Shown: positions 1 through 7,212 of the stretch, in pieces
Numbering within the stretch: the stretch's first letter is position 1
How the letters are laid out: every line of letters starts with the position of its first letter
Notes under the pieces: model-generated
Told to the model about the DNA's origin: nothing
Databases searched by the model: none
The model's input: only the letters and a program-made list of their open reading frames with translations
IMG/VR virus record: IMGVR_UViG_3300005613_000310
Coordinates: 1-29,555 of that record
Direction: 5' to 3' (one strand)
Origin: a virus
DNA: 29,555 nt
Program-made: the position numbers and the translations under genes

Positions 1-498
1 GGAACGAGCCTTCCGCCAACAGGTGCGGCTGCAGGCACCTTGGTTGTTGAAGATTCTATTCAAATGTTCAACTCTGGTGCACAAGACAACAACGGTAGAT
101 TCCAAATTTATGTGGGTGAGCAGGAGTCCATTACTGCAACAACAGGCACAATTCGGTTTACATTTTCAACGAACCCAACAACCAAAAGAACTTCCGCACT
201 GTTAAAAATTACAGTGTCTTGGCAGCTCAACAACAACAACATCTTGAACCAGGCGGCCATCGAATTTATGGCACAAATCAATAACAACACTAGCGGGGTC
301 GTGGCTATCAGTGACATCCAGCCTATTTTTGAATGGAGGACAACCGTTGCATCTGATGTCACATTTACAAATTTAAACGGTGGCCAATGTCGCTTTGACG
401 TTCAAACTGTTGTAAATGCTACTCCAAACGCCACTTACAAGGTAGAGGTACTTTGTAGAGATGGTACAATAGATCTATCATCAGTAAGCAAAACCTAA
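1..498 (+). CDS. C-terminal part of a putative virion structural protein (5' end outside window)
   Basis: The reading frame is open from base 1, so the gene starts upstream of the window and only about 165 C-terminal residues are visible. They are rich in Thr, Asn, Val and Gly with alternating hydrophobic residues, which suggests beta-rich structure, and there are few charged residues. This composition is common in phage tail-fibre, baseplate or decoration proteins. No named domain is recognised. It lies 11 bp before two small conserved proteins and the endolysin, which fits the end of a late structural operon. The structural role is inferred from composition and position only. Confidence 0.6.
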   Translation, partial: GTSLPPTGAAAGTLVVEDSIQMFNSGAQDNNGRFQIYVGEQESITATTGTIRFTFSTNPTTKRTSALLKITVSWQLNNNNILNQAAIEFMAQINNNTSGVVAISDIQPIFEWRTTVASDVTFTNLNGGQCRFDVQTVVNATPNATYKVEVLCRDGTIDLSSVSKT

Positions 499-509
499 CT
501 AATACTAAA

Positions 510-851
510 ATGACTACTTCTTTTGACTGGACAATTTCAAGCCTTCAAAGTTACATCTCGAACGGAATAGTTTACACTGTTTACTGGAAGGTTGACGCGG
601 AAAAATCAGACGTAAAAGCGAGTAATCGCAACTTTCTCCATCTACCAGAGCCAGAAGGGAACGTAATCCCTTACGAGGATTTAACCCCAGACATAATTTT
701 TTCCTGGTTTGATGACTACGGTTTTCTAGACAGGCAAAGCATTGAGTCTGAATTGGAAGCCACTATCGATGAGCAGCTTGCATCACCGCTAACCTATAGA
801 ACACTGCCTTGGAAGATCGACGATGGAACAGAAGAATTATTAAGTCAGTAA
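510..851 (+). CDS. Small conserved protein, paralogue of the next gene
   Basis: A 113-aa acidic protein with ATG start 11 bp after the structural gene. It shares a pattern with the 888-1244 product: an N-terminal W-x-I-x-x-L segment, a V-Y-x-V-x-W strand, then an I-P-Y-[EF]-x-L-T-P-[DE]-I segment followed by a Trp and an acidic helix, ending with a TLPW-like motif in place of GTPW. The two genes look like an old tandem duplication. Families of this general type sit near tail-fibre and lysis genes in cyanophages as far as I recall. Function is unknown; a minor virion or fibre-associated role is possible from position. Confidence 0.75.
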   Translation: MTTSFDWTISSLQSYISNGIVYTVYWKVDAEKSDVKASNRNFLHLPEPEGNVIPYEDLTPDIIFSWFDDYGFLDRQSIESELEATIDEQLASPLTYRTLPWKIDDGTEELLSQ

Positions 852-857
852 TTTATT

Positions 858-866
858 TGCTATAAT
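858..866 (+). promoter_or_regulatory. Extended -10 promoter element for the 888 gene
   Basis: TGC followed by TATAAT (861-866) is an extended -10 box. The hexamer ends 21 nt before the ATG at 888, the same spacing as for the genes starting at 3899, 11546 and 16031. No convincing -35 box is visible. Predicted leader is about 15 nt. Confidence 0.5.
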
Positions 867-887
867 CTAATTGAATATTCTTTTCTC

Positions 888-1244
888 ATGGCCATCACTT
901 ACACTTGGAACATTAATACACTTGAACGTGAAACAGCCACTGGTAAAGTGAAAGCTGTCCAATATTCCGTGTCTGCAACAGATGGTGTTTATGTCTCTGA
1001 TGCAAGCGGTACTACAGCACTAACGGGTGAAGTTACAATTCCTTACTTCGAACTGACCCCAGAAATCTGCACTCTTTGGGTACAAAATTCATTAGCTGAA
1101 CAGCTTCCCGCAGAAGATGAAATGGGCGCTTCGATCACACTTGAGGAACGTCGCCTTAATGTAGTTAATCAAGTTGAAACAAGATTAGCTGCCCAAGTTA
1201 ACGAACAATCAGCGCCCACTCACGCTCTTGGAACTCCTTGGTAA
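888..1244 (+). CDS. Small conserved protein, paralogue of the preceding gene
   Basis: A 118-aa protein with the same layout as the 510-851 product: T-W-x-I-x-T-L at the N terminus, a V-Q-Y-S-V strand, IPYFELTPEIC in the middle, Trp shortly after, a long acidic C-terminal helix and a final GTPW. Its own -10 promoter lies 21 nt before the ATG, so it may be transcribed independently of its paralogue. The stop TAA overlaps the endolysin ATG by one base (TAATG), which suggests translational coupling to lysis. Function is not known. Confidence 0.77.
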   Translation: MAITYTWNINTLERETATGKVKAVQYSVSATDGVYVSDASGTTALTGEVTIPYFELTPEICTLWVQNSLAEQLPAEDEMGASITLEERRLNVVNQVETRLAAQVNEQSAPTHALGTPW

Positions 1245-1930
1245 TGACAATAAATCTCAACAACGCAGCTAAGTATTACAAAGAAATGCCGCATCAAATT
1301 GCGGCTTTTAACTTCTTGGAATCTAAAATTCCAGAAGACGTACTTGATGAATTCGCAGAACTCTATAGGGCTGGCCCTGCTGATCCGGTTAATAGCATCA
1401 TTACACCAGAGATCATGCAGAAACTTACTGGTTATCCCGCCAGTAGTTTTGATGCAACCTTCTGCGGTGACTTCAATAAGCTATTGATGGCTACTGGTTT
1501 CGATAAATTCGACTTCGCTATTGCCATGCTTACTGCCAACCTGATGCATGAGACCAACAATTTCATCTGGCTTAAAGAGCTGGCTGATGGTTGGGCTTAT
1601 GAAGGACGCAAGGATCTTGGTAATACCGAGCCCGGTGATGGTCCTAAGTTTAAAGGTGCCGGTGTTCTGCAATTAACAGGACGCTATAACTATGAACGTT
1701 GTGCTGAGAAATTGCACGACCCTAAAATTGTAGAGCGCGGCTGCGATTATGTAGCTGATCAATATCCTTTCCGTTCTGCCATTGGCTGGATCGAAGACAA
1801 CAAACTATTAGATGTTTGTATCCATCAAGGATTTGATCATTGCTGTTATCGCATTAACGGCGGTTGGAATGGGTATGATGATCGACTTGCCAAGTATCAG
1901 ATCTGTAAAAAAATCTTTGGCATTCTCTAA
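1244..1930 (+). CDS. GH19 chitinase-like endolysin
   Basis: A 228-aa glycoside hydrolase family 19 protein, probably the endolysin that cuts peptidoglycan glycan strands at the end of infection. The family hallmarks are clear: a His-Glu pair at residues 102-103 (E103 is the expected general acid), then Y-E-G-R-K-D-L-G-N at 119-127, and K-F-K-G-A-G-V-L-Q-L-T-G-R-x-N-Y at 135-150. A late I-N-G-G-W-N-G segment near 204-210 matches the conserved C-terminal N-G-G motif. The ATG at 1244 overlaps the previous stop and is preferred over the upstream in-frame TTG. No signal peptide is seen, so a holin is expected for export; two small membrane proteins lie close by. Confidence 0.93.
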   Translation: MTINLNNAAKYYKEMPHQIAAFNFLESKIPEDVLDEFAELYRAGPADPVNSIITPEIMQKLTGYPASSFDATFCGDFNKLLMATGFDKFDFAIAMLTANLMHETNNFIWLKELADGWAYEGRKDLGNTEPGDGPKFKGAGVLQLTGRYNYERCAEKLHDPKIVERGCDYVADQYPFRSAIGWIEDNKLLDVCIHQGFDHCCYRINGGWNGYDDRLAKYQICKKIFGIL

Positions 1931-2003
1931 TATTATTATTTATTTCTTAACTAGCTGGGCAATTGCCTCTGTTATCTTAATCATCATCAGTAAAACAAGA
2001 TGA
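1875..2003 (+). CDS. Small membrane protein overlapping the endolysin, holin candidate
   Basis: A 42-aa frame begins inside the endolysin gene (overlap 56 bp) and ends in a TGA that overlaps the next ATG (ATGA at 2000-2003). After a short basic N terminus it has one strongly hydrophobic segment rich in Ile, Leu, Tyr and Trp, followed by K-T-R, a single-spanning helix of about 20 residues. Position directly after the endolysin and tight coupling to the next gene support a lysis role such as holin, antiholin or spanin-like protein. ATGs at 1869, 1875 and 1878 are all possible; 1875 has the best G-rich stretch before it. No motif confirms the function. Confidence 0.5.
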   Translation: MMIDLPSIRSVKKSLAFSNIIIYFLTSWAIASVILIIISKTR

Positions 2004-2155
2004 AAAAAGATAAATTATTGCGTGTTAATGTTTGTTGGGAAATTAATAAAGAGCGTAGGTGTGAAACCCTATCAAAGGATCAAGCCTACGCTCTACGTAA
2101 AAGCATTCAAAAAGAAAATGGAATAATCTTTTGGTTTCAGCCACTAGATGATTGA
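2000..2155 (+). CDS. Small basic hypothetical protein
   Basis: A 51-aa frame starting MKKDKLLRVNVCWEI, with an A-rich purine stretch before the ATG and a 4-bp ATGA overlap with the upstream membrane protein. It contains a basic middle (K-E-R-R-C) and ends F-W-F-Q-P-L-D-D. It does not resemble a family known to me. The 10-bp inverted repeat at 2050-2094 lies inside it. Its 3' end overlaps the convergent minus-strand gene by 19 bp, which marks the end of the rightward late block. Confidence 0.6.
   Translation: MKKDKLLRVNVCWEINKERRCETLSKDQAYALRKSIQKENGIIFWFQPLDD
2050..2094. repeat. 10-bp perfect inverted repeat inside a CDS
   Basis: AGAGCGTAGG (2050-2059) is repeated inverted as CCTACGCTCT (2085-2094), with a 25-nt loop. 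It could form a hairpin in the rightward mRNA close to the convergent gene junction, possibly acting as a transcription or RNA stability barrier. There is no U-tract, so it is not a standard intrinsic terminator. Confidence 0.6.
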
Positions 2156-2358
2156 TGCCAGGGCGCACGAATATGCAAATCTCCCAGCTCTATGGGAGGA
2201 GGTACAGAAGGAGGTTGACTTTCATGCCACTCTTCTTCTGCGTTATCTAGTTTACTAGACAAAGTTGCATAAAACTTTTGACGACTTACCTCGCGGTTAA
2301 CGTCGTCAAGAAATGACCTATTGCTGATAGTGAAGATTACTTTACTATCCGGTGGCAT
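2137..2358 (-). CDS. Small hypothetical protein
   Basis: A 73-aa frame whose ATG overlaps the stop of the upstream 48-aa gene by one base (TGATG), so the two are probably translationally coupled. The N-terminal half is charged and likely helical (about residues 14-45); the C-terminal part carries a Pro-rich stretch with P-P-S-V-P-P-P near residue 49. No family recognised. It ends the leftward block and overlaps the rightward 51-aa gene tail to tail. Confidence 0.6.
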   Translation of the reverse strand: MPPDSKVIFTISNRSFLDDVNREVSRQKFYATLSSKLDNAEEEWHESQPPSVPPPIELGDLHIRAPWHQSSSG

Positions 2359-2504
2359 CAGCCCTTTTTTACAGGCTTAAGCGAGTTGATAGCCTTAATA
2401 ACTAACTGCACGATGCTATTGTCTTTCAAGGGAGAAATGCCAATGATTTCAGACAAGGCTGCAATCAAGATCCAAAAGTAAGGACTGGTGAGAATGTCTT
2501 CCAT
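2358..2504 (-). CDS. 48-aa membrane-associated protein, holin-like
   Basis: A 48-aa frame beginning MEDILTSPYFWILIAALSEI. A hydrophobic segment around residues 8-23 is followed by S-P-L-K-D-N-S and an amphipathic helix ending in a basic tail K-P-V-K-K-G. Small proteins with this layout (short N terminus, one hydrophobic stretch, basic C terminus) are common near phage lysis genes. The endolysin lies about 0.4 kb away on the other strand. Coupling to the downstream gene by TGATG supports that it is real. The holin assignment is an inference from size and topology. Confidence 0.65.
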   Translation of the reverse strand: MEDILTSPYFWILIAALSEIIGISPLKDNSIVQLVIKAINSLKPVKKG

Positions 2505-2540
2505 GTTAATAATGTTTAACATCTTTAATTATAATTGCTT

Positions 2541-2987
2541 CTATTTTTTATATATAAAGAAAATATTAAGATCTTCTAAATATTCCCAATTTAATTTTTC
2601 CCTGCCTATGAGCCACTTTTTAAAAACCCTCAGCTGTTTTTTAGGTATTGATGATTCGCATTTAAAAATTATGGAATCTCCTTTTTGTATATGCAAAAAG
2701 CATTTCCTAGTAATGCGTGCAGCTTCTATTAAAGACTTGGCTCCAACATTACCAGTTAGCTTAGATTTAATTTTATTTACACGTTTGTTTTTCCTGCAAC
2801 TATTCCAATCATTTATTTGCCTGTTGGAACGACTGATTGCGATGGCAAAATTCCATATGCATTTATTGTTTTTGACATTAACGGGCGTCAAAAAAGCTTT
2901 AAGAAGCTGACCATTATCAAAACGTTTAATAAAAGTAAGCTTCTTTCTTCTTCTTCTTCTTTCACAGGTCGAAGGCTTCGTCATCAT
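2541..2987 (-). CDS. Basic hypothetical protein with Arg/Lys-rich N terminus
   Basis: A 148-aa, very basic protein. Near the N terminus is a run C-E-R-R-R-R-R-K-K, encoded by the CTT repeats seen on the plus strand at 2941-2960. The body contains several Cys residues and many Lys, Asn and Ile. The ATG at 2987 (or 2984) lies inside the end of the upstream gene (26-bp overlap) and is preferred over the upstream TTG at 2999. The high positive charge fits a nucleic-acid-binding protein, but no fold is recognised. A plus-strand frame over the same bases looks like a shadow. Confidence 0.55.
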   Translation of the reverse strand: MMTKPSTCERRRRRKKLTFIKRFDNGQLLKAFLTPVNVKNNKCIWNFAIAISRSNRQINDWNSCRKNKRVNKIKSKLTGNVGAKSLIEAARITRKCFLHIQKGDSIIFKCESSIPKKQLRVFKKWLIGREKLNWEYLEDLNIFFIYKK

Positions 2988-3738
2988 TTTCAGGAACAAA
3001 AACCTTATAGCCCCGATTAGTTACCTTCTGGTAAACACTTTCAATAAACTCATGATCATCTGCTCTTTGCTTTTCAGTATTGGTTTCCCAGAAATATTCT
3101 TCAGACTCCCCTAGTCTTCCAAACTTTTCATTGGGATACTCGACATTAAAGTATCGCGTGGAGACAAGAAAATCTGGGGTTTTGAGTTCTTCGGGTGACA
3201 GAGAAGGATCAATAAGACGGCATCTGTTGTTGGGATAGGCTGCAAGCTGACCATTTTGCAATGCGATGACATTGAAGGATTTGTGTTCGTCTGGGGTTTC
3301 CGCGAAACTGATGTCTGTGCGGCTGCGATCACCGTTAAAGCTGTCGATAGTAAACAAGTAATCACCACAAAGAGTGCCAAAGGTCTTAGTACGTATTTCC
3401 CACCGCATTGTATAAGTAAGATTTTTTTCAAGTGTGACAATATCATGGCTAAAACAATTCCAAAATTGCAGGTTTTCAAGATCAAGATCAAGATCTGGAG
3501 CAACAGGACATTCAGGAGAATCTGAATCCCAGTTTAGAAAAGCAGAGATCGGTAGCTTGTCATAGAGCGCACCATATTCCGGTAAGTAGGTTTCAAAGTA
3601 AAACGGCCTCCCTGGTAAGGACTTAAGAGAGACCCAATAACCAAGCACGTACTCACCAAACCCATCACGTAAATCCCTAAGATACTCTTTGCGTACCCAG
3701 ACTTTCTGGGGCGGGATGTTAATGATGAGTGTTGACAC
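2962..3738 (-). CDS. Hypothetical protein, acidic, 258 aa
   Basis: A 258-aa acidic protein with GTG start at 3738, two bases after the stop of the upstream 52-aa gene. It is rich in aromatic residues and Asp/Glu, with features such as a D-L-D-L-D-L-E stretch near residues 82-89 and an acidic end E-N-D-D-E-A-F-D-L. There is no signal peptide or membrane helix. The mixture of short beta-like segments suggests a soluble globular protein. I do not recognise the family; location beside other unknown leftward genes gives no functional clue. Confidence 0.72.
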   Translation of the reverse strand: MSTLIINIPPQKVWVRKEYLRDLRDGFGEYVLGYWVSLKSLPGRPFYFETYLPEYGALYDKLPISAFLNWDSDSPECPVAPDLDLDLENLQFWNCFSHDIVTLEKNLTYTMRWEIRTKTFGTLCGDYLFTIDSFNGDRSRTDISFAETPDEHKSFNVIALQNGQLAAYPNNRCRLIDPSLSPEELKTPDFLVSTRYFNVEYPNEKFGRLGESEEYFWETNTEKQRADDHEFIESVYQKVTNRGYKVFVPENDDEAFDL

Positions 3739-3740
3739 AT

Positions 3741-3899
3741 TTATGTATCGTATTCTCTACACTCTAGCTGCCAAGGCTCGTGTCTGCAATAATCTTGGAA
3801 AGCTTTTGTTGGATTTAATTCTTTTTCTTTAGACTTTCCCGTCCAATAAGAAGCTATAATATTACGTTCTTTCTCTGAAACAATAGCTTGTTTAGTCAT
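3741..3899 (-). CDS. Small hypothetical protein, 52 aa
   Basis: A 52-aa frame starting MTKQAIVSEKERNIIASYW and ending with an acidic, aromatic tail (W-Q-L-E-C-R-E-Y-D-T). It fills the gap between its neighbours and ends two bases before the GTG of the next gene. A TATAAT hexamer lies exactly 21 nt before the ATG. Charge is balanced and the N-terminal half is probably helical. No function assigned. Confidence 0.62.
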   Translation of the reverse strand: MTKQAIVSEKERNIIASYWTGKSKEKELNPTKAFQDYCRHEPWQLECREYDT

Positions 3900-3920
3900 T
3901 TTAAAGTTTACTCACAATTT

Positions 3921-3926
3921 ATTATA
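3921..3926 (-). promoter_or_regulatory. -10 promoter element for the 52-aa gene
   Basis: TATAAT read on the minus strand (3926 to 3921), 21 nt before the ATG at 3899, the same spacing as at 861, 11519 and 16004. It sits just past the stop of the gene at 3941. No good -35 box is visible. Confidence 0.5.
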
Positions 3927-3940
3927 GTGGATTTTTAAAT

Positions 3941-4792
3941 CTAAACTTTATTTAACAAAGGATAAAATATTAAAGGAAGCTGAGAGTTTGGCTTGTTATC
4001 ACGTCTCCATGCGGATTGCCATTGTGATAAAGAGTGATCATGAAATGTATTAAAGAATCCAGGATTTGTGTCTCCTAACAAATCACAATCTTCTTCAAGT
4101 CCTAAATTAACAATTGATTCATCTTCACAATTTATATTAACAACATCTTCCTCTGTCTCAATCACAACACCTACTTCATAAGGACGTGGTTCATTCCTCG
4201 TCATAGAAATACAAACTAAGTATTTACCAACCGGTAGTGGGTAGAACATTTCATCTCCCTTATCTATTCTATTAGATTCAAAAGTATTATAAAGATCTGA
4301 TCCCTCAGCAGCAACAGTATCCTGAAAAGGATAATAATAAAAAATTTCTTCAGCTAAGGCTTTTTCCCAATCTTCGTAAGACATACGAGTTTCTCGAGGA
4401 AGCGAAATGGTAACTGATTCCGGATTAATATTAAAATTTCTTGTGACAATTTTTGTACTTATTCTTTCTTTTTGGAATATAATTCTACCTACTTTTTGTT
4501 GCTGATTTGTATCGTATACAGATATATTTAAATCTCTTGGTTTGAACGGACCTTTTGTAAGAATAATCCACGCTGGAGCAGCAAGCGTTATTTGAAACCA
4601 GTTATTATATGTTCCGCCTCCCATGCCACCGTTTGAATTTCTAAGCGTATCTGAAAAACCTACCGGCTTATATACAGGCCCTAGATCACCTGTCAACACG
4701 CGTAAAGTAAGCTGATCAAAAGTACCCAAAGGAAAAGGATTGTTAGCGTTCCTACCTCGTTGAGGAGTGCTTGGTGTTCTACCGCGTGACAC
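3941..4792 (-). CDS. Hypothetical protein, possibly virion-associated
   Basis: A 283-aa protein with GTG start at 4792. The N terminus is basic and low in complexity (S-R-G-R-T-P-S-T-P-Q-R-G-R), followed by a Gly/Asn-rich stretch around residues 53-63 and then beta-rich sequence with T-I-S-L-P-R-E-T-R and V-G-K-Y-L-V-C-I-S strands, and an acidic segment near 205-235. The layout, a disordered basic arm followed by a beta-rich body, is common in minor virion proteins, but no family is recognised. The DNA is more AT-rich than the replication genes. The start could also be nearby; no ATG is available close to it. Confidence 0.68.
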   Translation of the reverse strand: MSRGRTPSTPQRGRNANNPFPLGTFDQLTLRVLTGDLGPVYKPVGFSDTLRNSNGGMGGGTYNNWFQITLAAPAWIILTKGPFKPRDLNISVYDTNQQQKVGRIIFQKERISTKIVTRNFNINPESVTISLPRETRMSYEDWEKALAEEIFYYYPFQDTVAAEGSDLYNTFESNRIDKGDEMFYPLPVGKYLVCISMTRNEPRPYEVGVVIETEEDVVNINCEDESIVNLGLEEDCDLLGDTNPGFFNTFHDHSLSQWQSAWRRDNKPNSQLPLIFYPLLNKV

Positions 4793-4818
4793 AATAATTA
4801 AATAGTACTCATTTAAGT

Positions 4819-5478
4819 TTAATCTAATATGTCTTCTGTACGGTCTTCAACAAGTGATGGGTGCTTGATGTAATTTTTGAATTGAGTCAAACGATAAGCT
4901 TCCAGCTTTTTCTGTTTTTTCAAAACGCCATAGTGTTTAATCTTGGCAAAATCTAAATCAAAGATTAAAGGGTGTATTGATTTTGGGGACACATTAAGAT
5001 TTAAAACACATTCCCAATGCAAAGGATTTACACAATTATCTATTGTGCAGATATTTTTTTTTCTTTGTATACGTAAAGAACCAATGTCTCCCCACGCTGC
5101 TGTATACATTATCTTTGCAACCATTAAGTTTTCTGAAAAAGCTTTTGACGATTCCGATCTGTATGAAGGAAAAGTCATTCTTTTGGTTTTAATATCACAG
5201 GGCCAGCACTCTTCAATTCCTTTTAGCTCTACATGTTTTAAAAATTCTAAGAAGCGTACTTTATATTCGCTTTCTATATAGTTGACATCAAACCCGCAAG
5301 AGTTTATTGAAATCTTATGGGCACAGTGATAGCACCATTTGTCCTTAATAGAACGTATGTCATGTCCATGGATGCATTGCATACCTCGATAAAGACCTAA
5401 ATTTTCCAGGCTTTTTTTATCAAGACTGTCTACATCTTTGTGGAAGGGAAGGACGATTGGTTGTTTTTTTTCAGGCAT
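4819..5478 (-). CDS. Putative HNH-type endonuclease with zinc-binding Cys pairs
   Basis: A 219-aa protein. Residues 35-54 contain a zinc-ribbon-like set C-x2-G-H ... C-Y-H-C. Residues 145-158 contain C-x4-C-V-N-P-L-H-W, which matches the C-x4-C-x-N-P-x-H signature of phage HNH nucleases with a zinc-bound core. Such proteins often behave as free-standing homing endonucleases that cut DNA and promote their own spread. The ATG lies within the end of the upstream HNH gene (8-bp overlap), so the two nucleases are adjacent and probably co-transcribed. The catalytic His is not certain. Confidence 0.65.
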   Translation of the reverse strand: MPEKKQPIVLPFHKDVDSLDKKSLENLGLYRGMQCIHGHDIRSIKDKWCYHCAHKISINSCGFDVNYIESEYKVRFLEFLKHVELKGIEECWPCDIKTKRMTFPSYRSESSKAFSENLMVAKIMYTAAWGDIGSLRIQRKKNICTIDNCVNPLHWECVLNLNVSPKSIHPLIFDLDFAKIKHYGVLKKQKKLEAYRLTQFKNYIKHPSLVEDRTEDILD

Positions 5479-5866
5479 TTTTATTTTGCTTTACGGTACG
5501 ATAACGAAGTGAACTTCTGCGTGCAAAATCGTTAAGTTTCATTCCTTCCCAAACTTTTAATTCTTTTCTGTTATCTTTATCTTTATTACTGTCTAAATGA
5601 ATGATATCTTTGCCGCAAGGATCTTCTCCCGTTCTTAGAAAGTATACGATGCGATGGGCATGATACTGCTCACCAAACAAACGCACAACATAGTACTCAC
5701 CTGTCGCGTTCCACTTGCCACACATCTCTCCTTTTGTGCGCCAGCCATCCTCGTAAACCCACTCTAGTCCGCTTGGATATTTTTCAGAAAGTTTCAAGTA
5801 TTCCTGGGCCTGTTCGAGCGAGTTAAATGGAAGTGCTTTGTAGCGACGGCGAGTCAATGAAGACAT
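5471..5866 (-). CDS. HNH endonuclease
   Basis: A 131-aa protein with a typical phage HNH arrangement: A-H-R-I-V-Y-F-L-R-T-G near residues 71-81, then D-I-I-H-L-D-S-N-K-x-N-R-K-E-L at about 88-105, where the I-H-x-D-x-N-K-x-x-N block carries the catalytic His and the Asn. These enzymes nick or cut DNA and are frequent free-standing homing genes in phages. ATG at 5866 is preferred to the GTG one codon before. The bipartite element at 5875-5918 lies directly upstream, its inner motif ending only 8 bp before the ATG, so the message could be nearly leaderless if the element is a promoter. Confidence 0.82.
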   Translation of the reverse strand: MSSLTRRRYKALPFNSLEQAQEYLKLSEKYPSGLEWVYEDGWRTKGEMCGKWNATGEYYVVRLFGEQYHAHRIVYFLRTGEDPCGKDIIHLDSNKDKDNRKELKVWEGMKLNDFARRSSLRYRTVKQNKNA

Positions 5867-5874
5867 CACAAAAA

Positions 5875-5918
5875 CCGATTACACCTTTATTTTAACTAAG
5901 ATAAAAGAAAACGTACAC
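5875..5918 (-). promoter_or_regulatory. Bipartite repeated element, copy A (putative phage promoter)
   Basis: On the minus strand it reads GTGTACGTTT, 23 nt, GGTGTAATCGG, matching copies at 24849-24892, 25457-25500 and 25600-25643 with identical spacing. It lies between the terminator of the glycosyltransferase gene (5929-5952) and the start of the HNH gene (5866), exactly where a promoter is expected. Neither half matches the host consensus well, so a phage-encoded factor is possible. Confidence 0.65.
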
Positions 5919-5928
5919 TAAGAATATT

Positions 5929-5952
5929 AAAAAAACCCCCTTATTCAGGGGG
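5929..5952 (-). terminator. Intrinsic terminator after the glycosyltransferase gene
   Basis: On the minus strand: CCCCC, a 7-nt loop, GGGGG, then seven T. It lies about 20 bp after the glycosyltransferase stop and just before the putative promoter copy A. Confidence 0.88.
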
Positions 5953-5972
5953 CTGCCTCTTGCCCTTTGAGC

Positions 5973-7181
5973 TTAGGCGGCTTGCTCTGTGTCCACCTTC
6001 TCTTCCAGCACCTCATCGAATACCTCTTCGAAGTTCGCGGCAATTGTATCCCATTGGTACATAGGATCTAGAGCTCGTTCCTTACATGCCATTCCAATTG
6101 CCTTTAATTTTTCTCGATCATGATACAGGTCATTAAGAATCTCAGCAAGATGATCAGCGGAAGGGACTGGCATTCTTCGATTAAAGTTCATGTCTACATC
6201 AACGAATGCAGTATCAATAAGAAGTCCAGCGCCATGGAAAATTTCTTTTAAAGAAGTGTGATCTGGTACAACTTGCGCCACACCACAGGCAGCATGTTCA
6301 TGGTTGACAAGACCATGCCCCTCGCCTTTACAGGTATTTACACCCACGTCTACTGCGTTATAAATAACATTTAAAAGTCTTACTGGAACATTAGGAGGGT
6401 GCGGACTATTTGATGTCATGATGATGCGCCCATTTGCATCAATGCCACGCTTATTCATTTCTTGTGCAAATAATGACATGATGTCCCAGCCTTGATCTTT
6501 GAGCCCCATGTGCATATAAAGCATTGCATCAGGCTTGTCTTCCGCAAATTTAGCGAAGGCTTCAATGGTCACGTCTTGACGCTTACGTGCTTGGTTTCTA
6601 TTTCCATTAAACACGATAAAGCTTTCTTCTTTGAGACCAAGCTCTCTACGACATTCAGCTTTATCTAAAGTTGTGAACTGAGAAGTTGTCACGCCATGCG
6701 GAATAACTACAATTTCTTTAGGGTATCCCGCATTCATAAATTCGCGAGCGCCAAACTCGGTGTAGATAATAAGCTTATCCCAAGCAGGACTCTTATCAAG
6801 TAAGCCGCCTGCCCACTGATAAGAATCCATGGGACAGTAAGCGACAAACTTGAAGTCCCCTTTCTTATGTAGATTTTCAATCTGTGAATAGATTTGGTTA
6901 ACAATCCAAACATCATTGTTTACAAAGACAATGTCAGGCTTTTCACGTTCCACAACTTCGCGGATACGCTGCACACCGAATGGTTCTGTTTGATGTCGAT
7001 TGGAAGATGGATACATCCTGAATCTGTTTTGCAAGTCAGGTGCGGGATCACCCCACCAATTGTTTCCGAGAACAATGATTTCATATTTATCATCGAGTCG
7101 GGTAATTAAATTTTCTGTTACGCGAGCGAAGCCGGTCATGGCAACAACGTCACCACTCCATAAAATCTTTTTCTTAGTCAT
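5973..7181 (-). CDS. GT-B glycosyltransferase (GT4-like)
   Basis: A 402-aa glycosyltransferase with the GT-B fold that would transfer a sugar from a nucleotide sugar. The N-terminal domain has S-G-D-V-V-x-M-T-G-F-A-R-V-T; the linker has I-P-H-G-V near residue 160; the C-terminal domain has F-N-G-N-R-N-Q-A-R-K-R at about 191-201, where family 4 enzymes bind the donor phosphate, and G-E-G-H-G-L-V-N-H-E-H-A-A-C-G near 285-300, replacing the usual E-G-F-G-x-x-x-x-E-A-M-A-x-G. A good AGGAAG ribosome site precedes the ATG. Targets could be virion proteins, phage DNA bases or host surface sugars; the sequence does not say which. It has its own terminator. Confidence 0.88.
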   Translation of the reverse strand: MTKKKILWSGDVVAMTGFARVTENLITRLDDKYEIIVLGNNWWGDPAPDLQNRFRMYPSSNRHQTEPFGVQRIREVVEREKPDIVFVNNDVWIVNQIYSQIENLHKKGDFKFVAYCPMDSYQWAGGLLDKSPAWDKLIIYTEFGAREFMNAGYPKEIVVIPHGVTTSQFTTLDKAECRRELGLKEESFIVFNGNRNQARKRQDVTIEAFAKFAEDKPDAMLYMHMGLKDQGWDIMSLFAQEMNKRGIDANGRIIMTSNSPHPPNVPVRLLNVIYNAVDVGVNTCKGEGHGLVNHEHAACGVAQVVPDHTSLKEIFHGAGLLIDTAFVDVDMNFNRRMPVPSADHLAEILNDLYHDREKLKAIGMACKERALDPMYQWDTIAANFEEVFDEVLEEKVDTEQAA

Positions 7182-7212
7182 AAAAAACTGCTACTTCCTG
7201 AGTAAGTGTAAC

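Noticed and set aside
2488-2910. 140-aa plus-strand frame
   Set aside because: Antisense to the basic minus-strand gene; composition dominated by Phe, Leu, Ser and Cys, as expected for a shadow, and no ribosome site.
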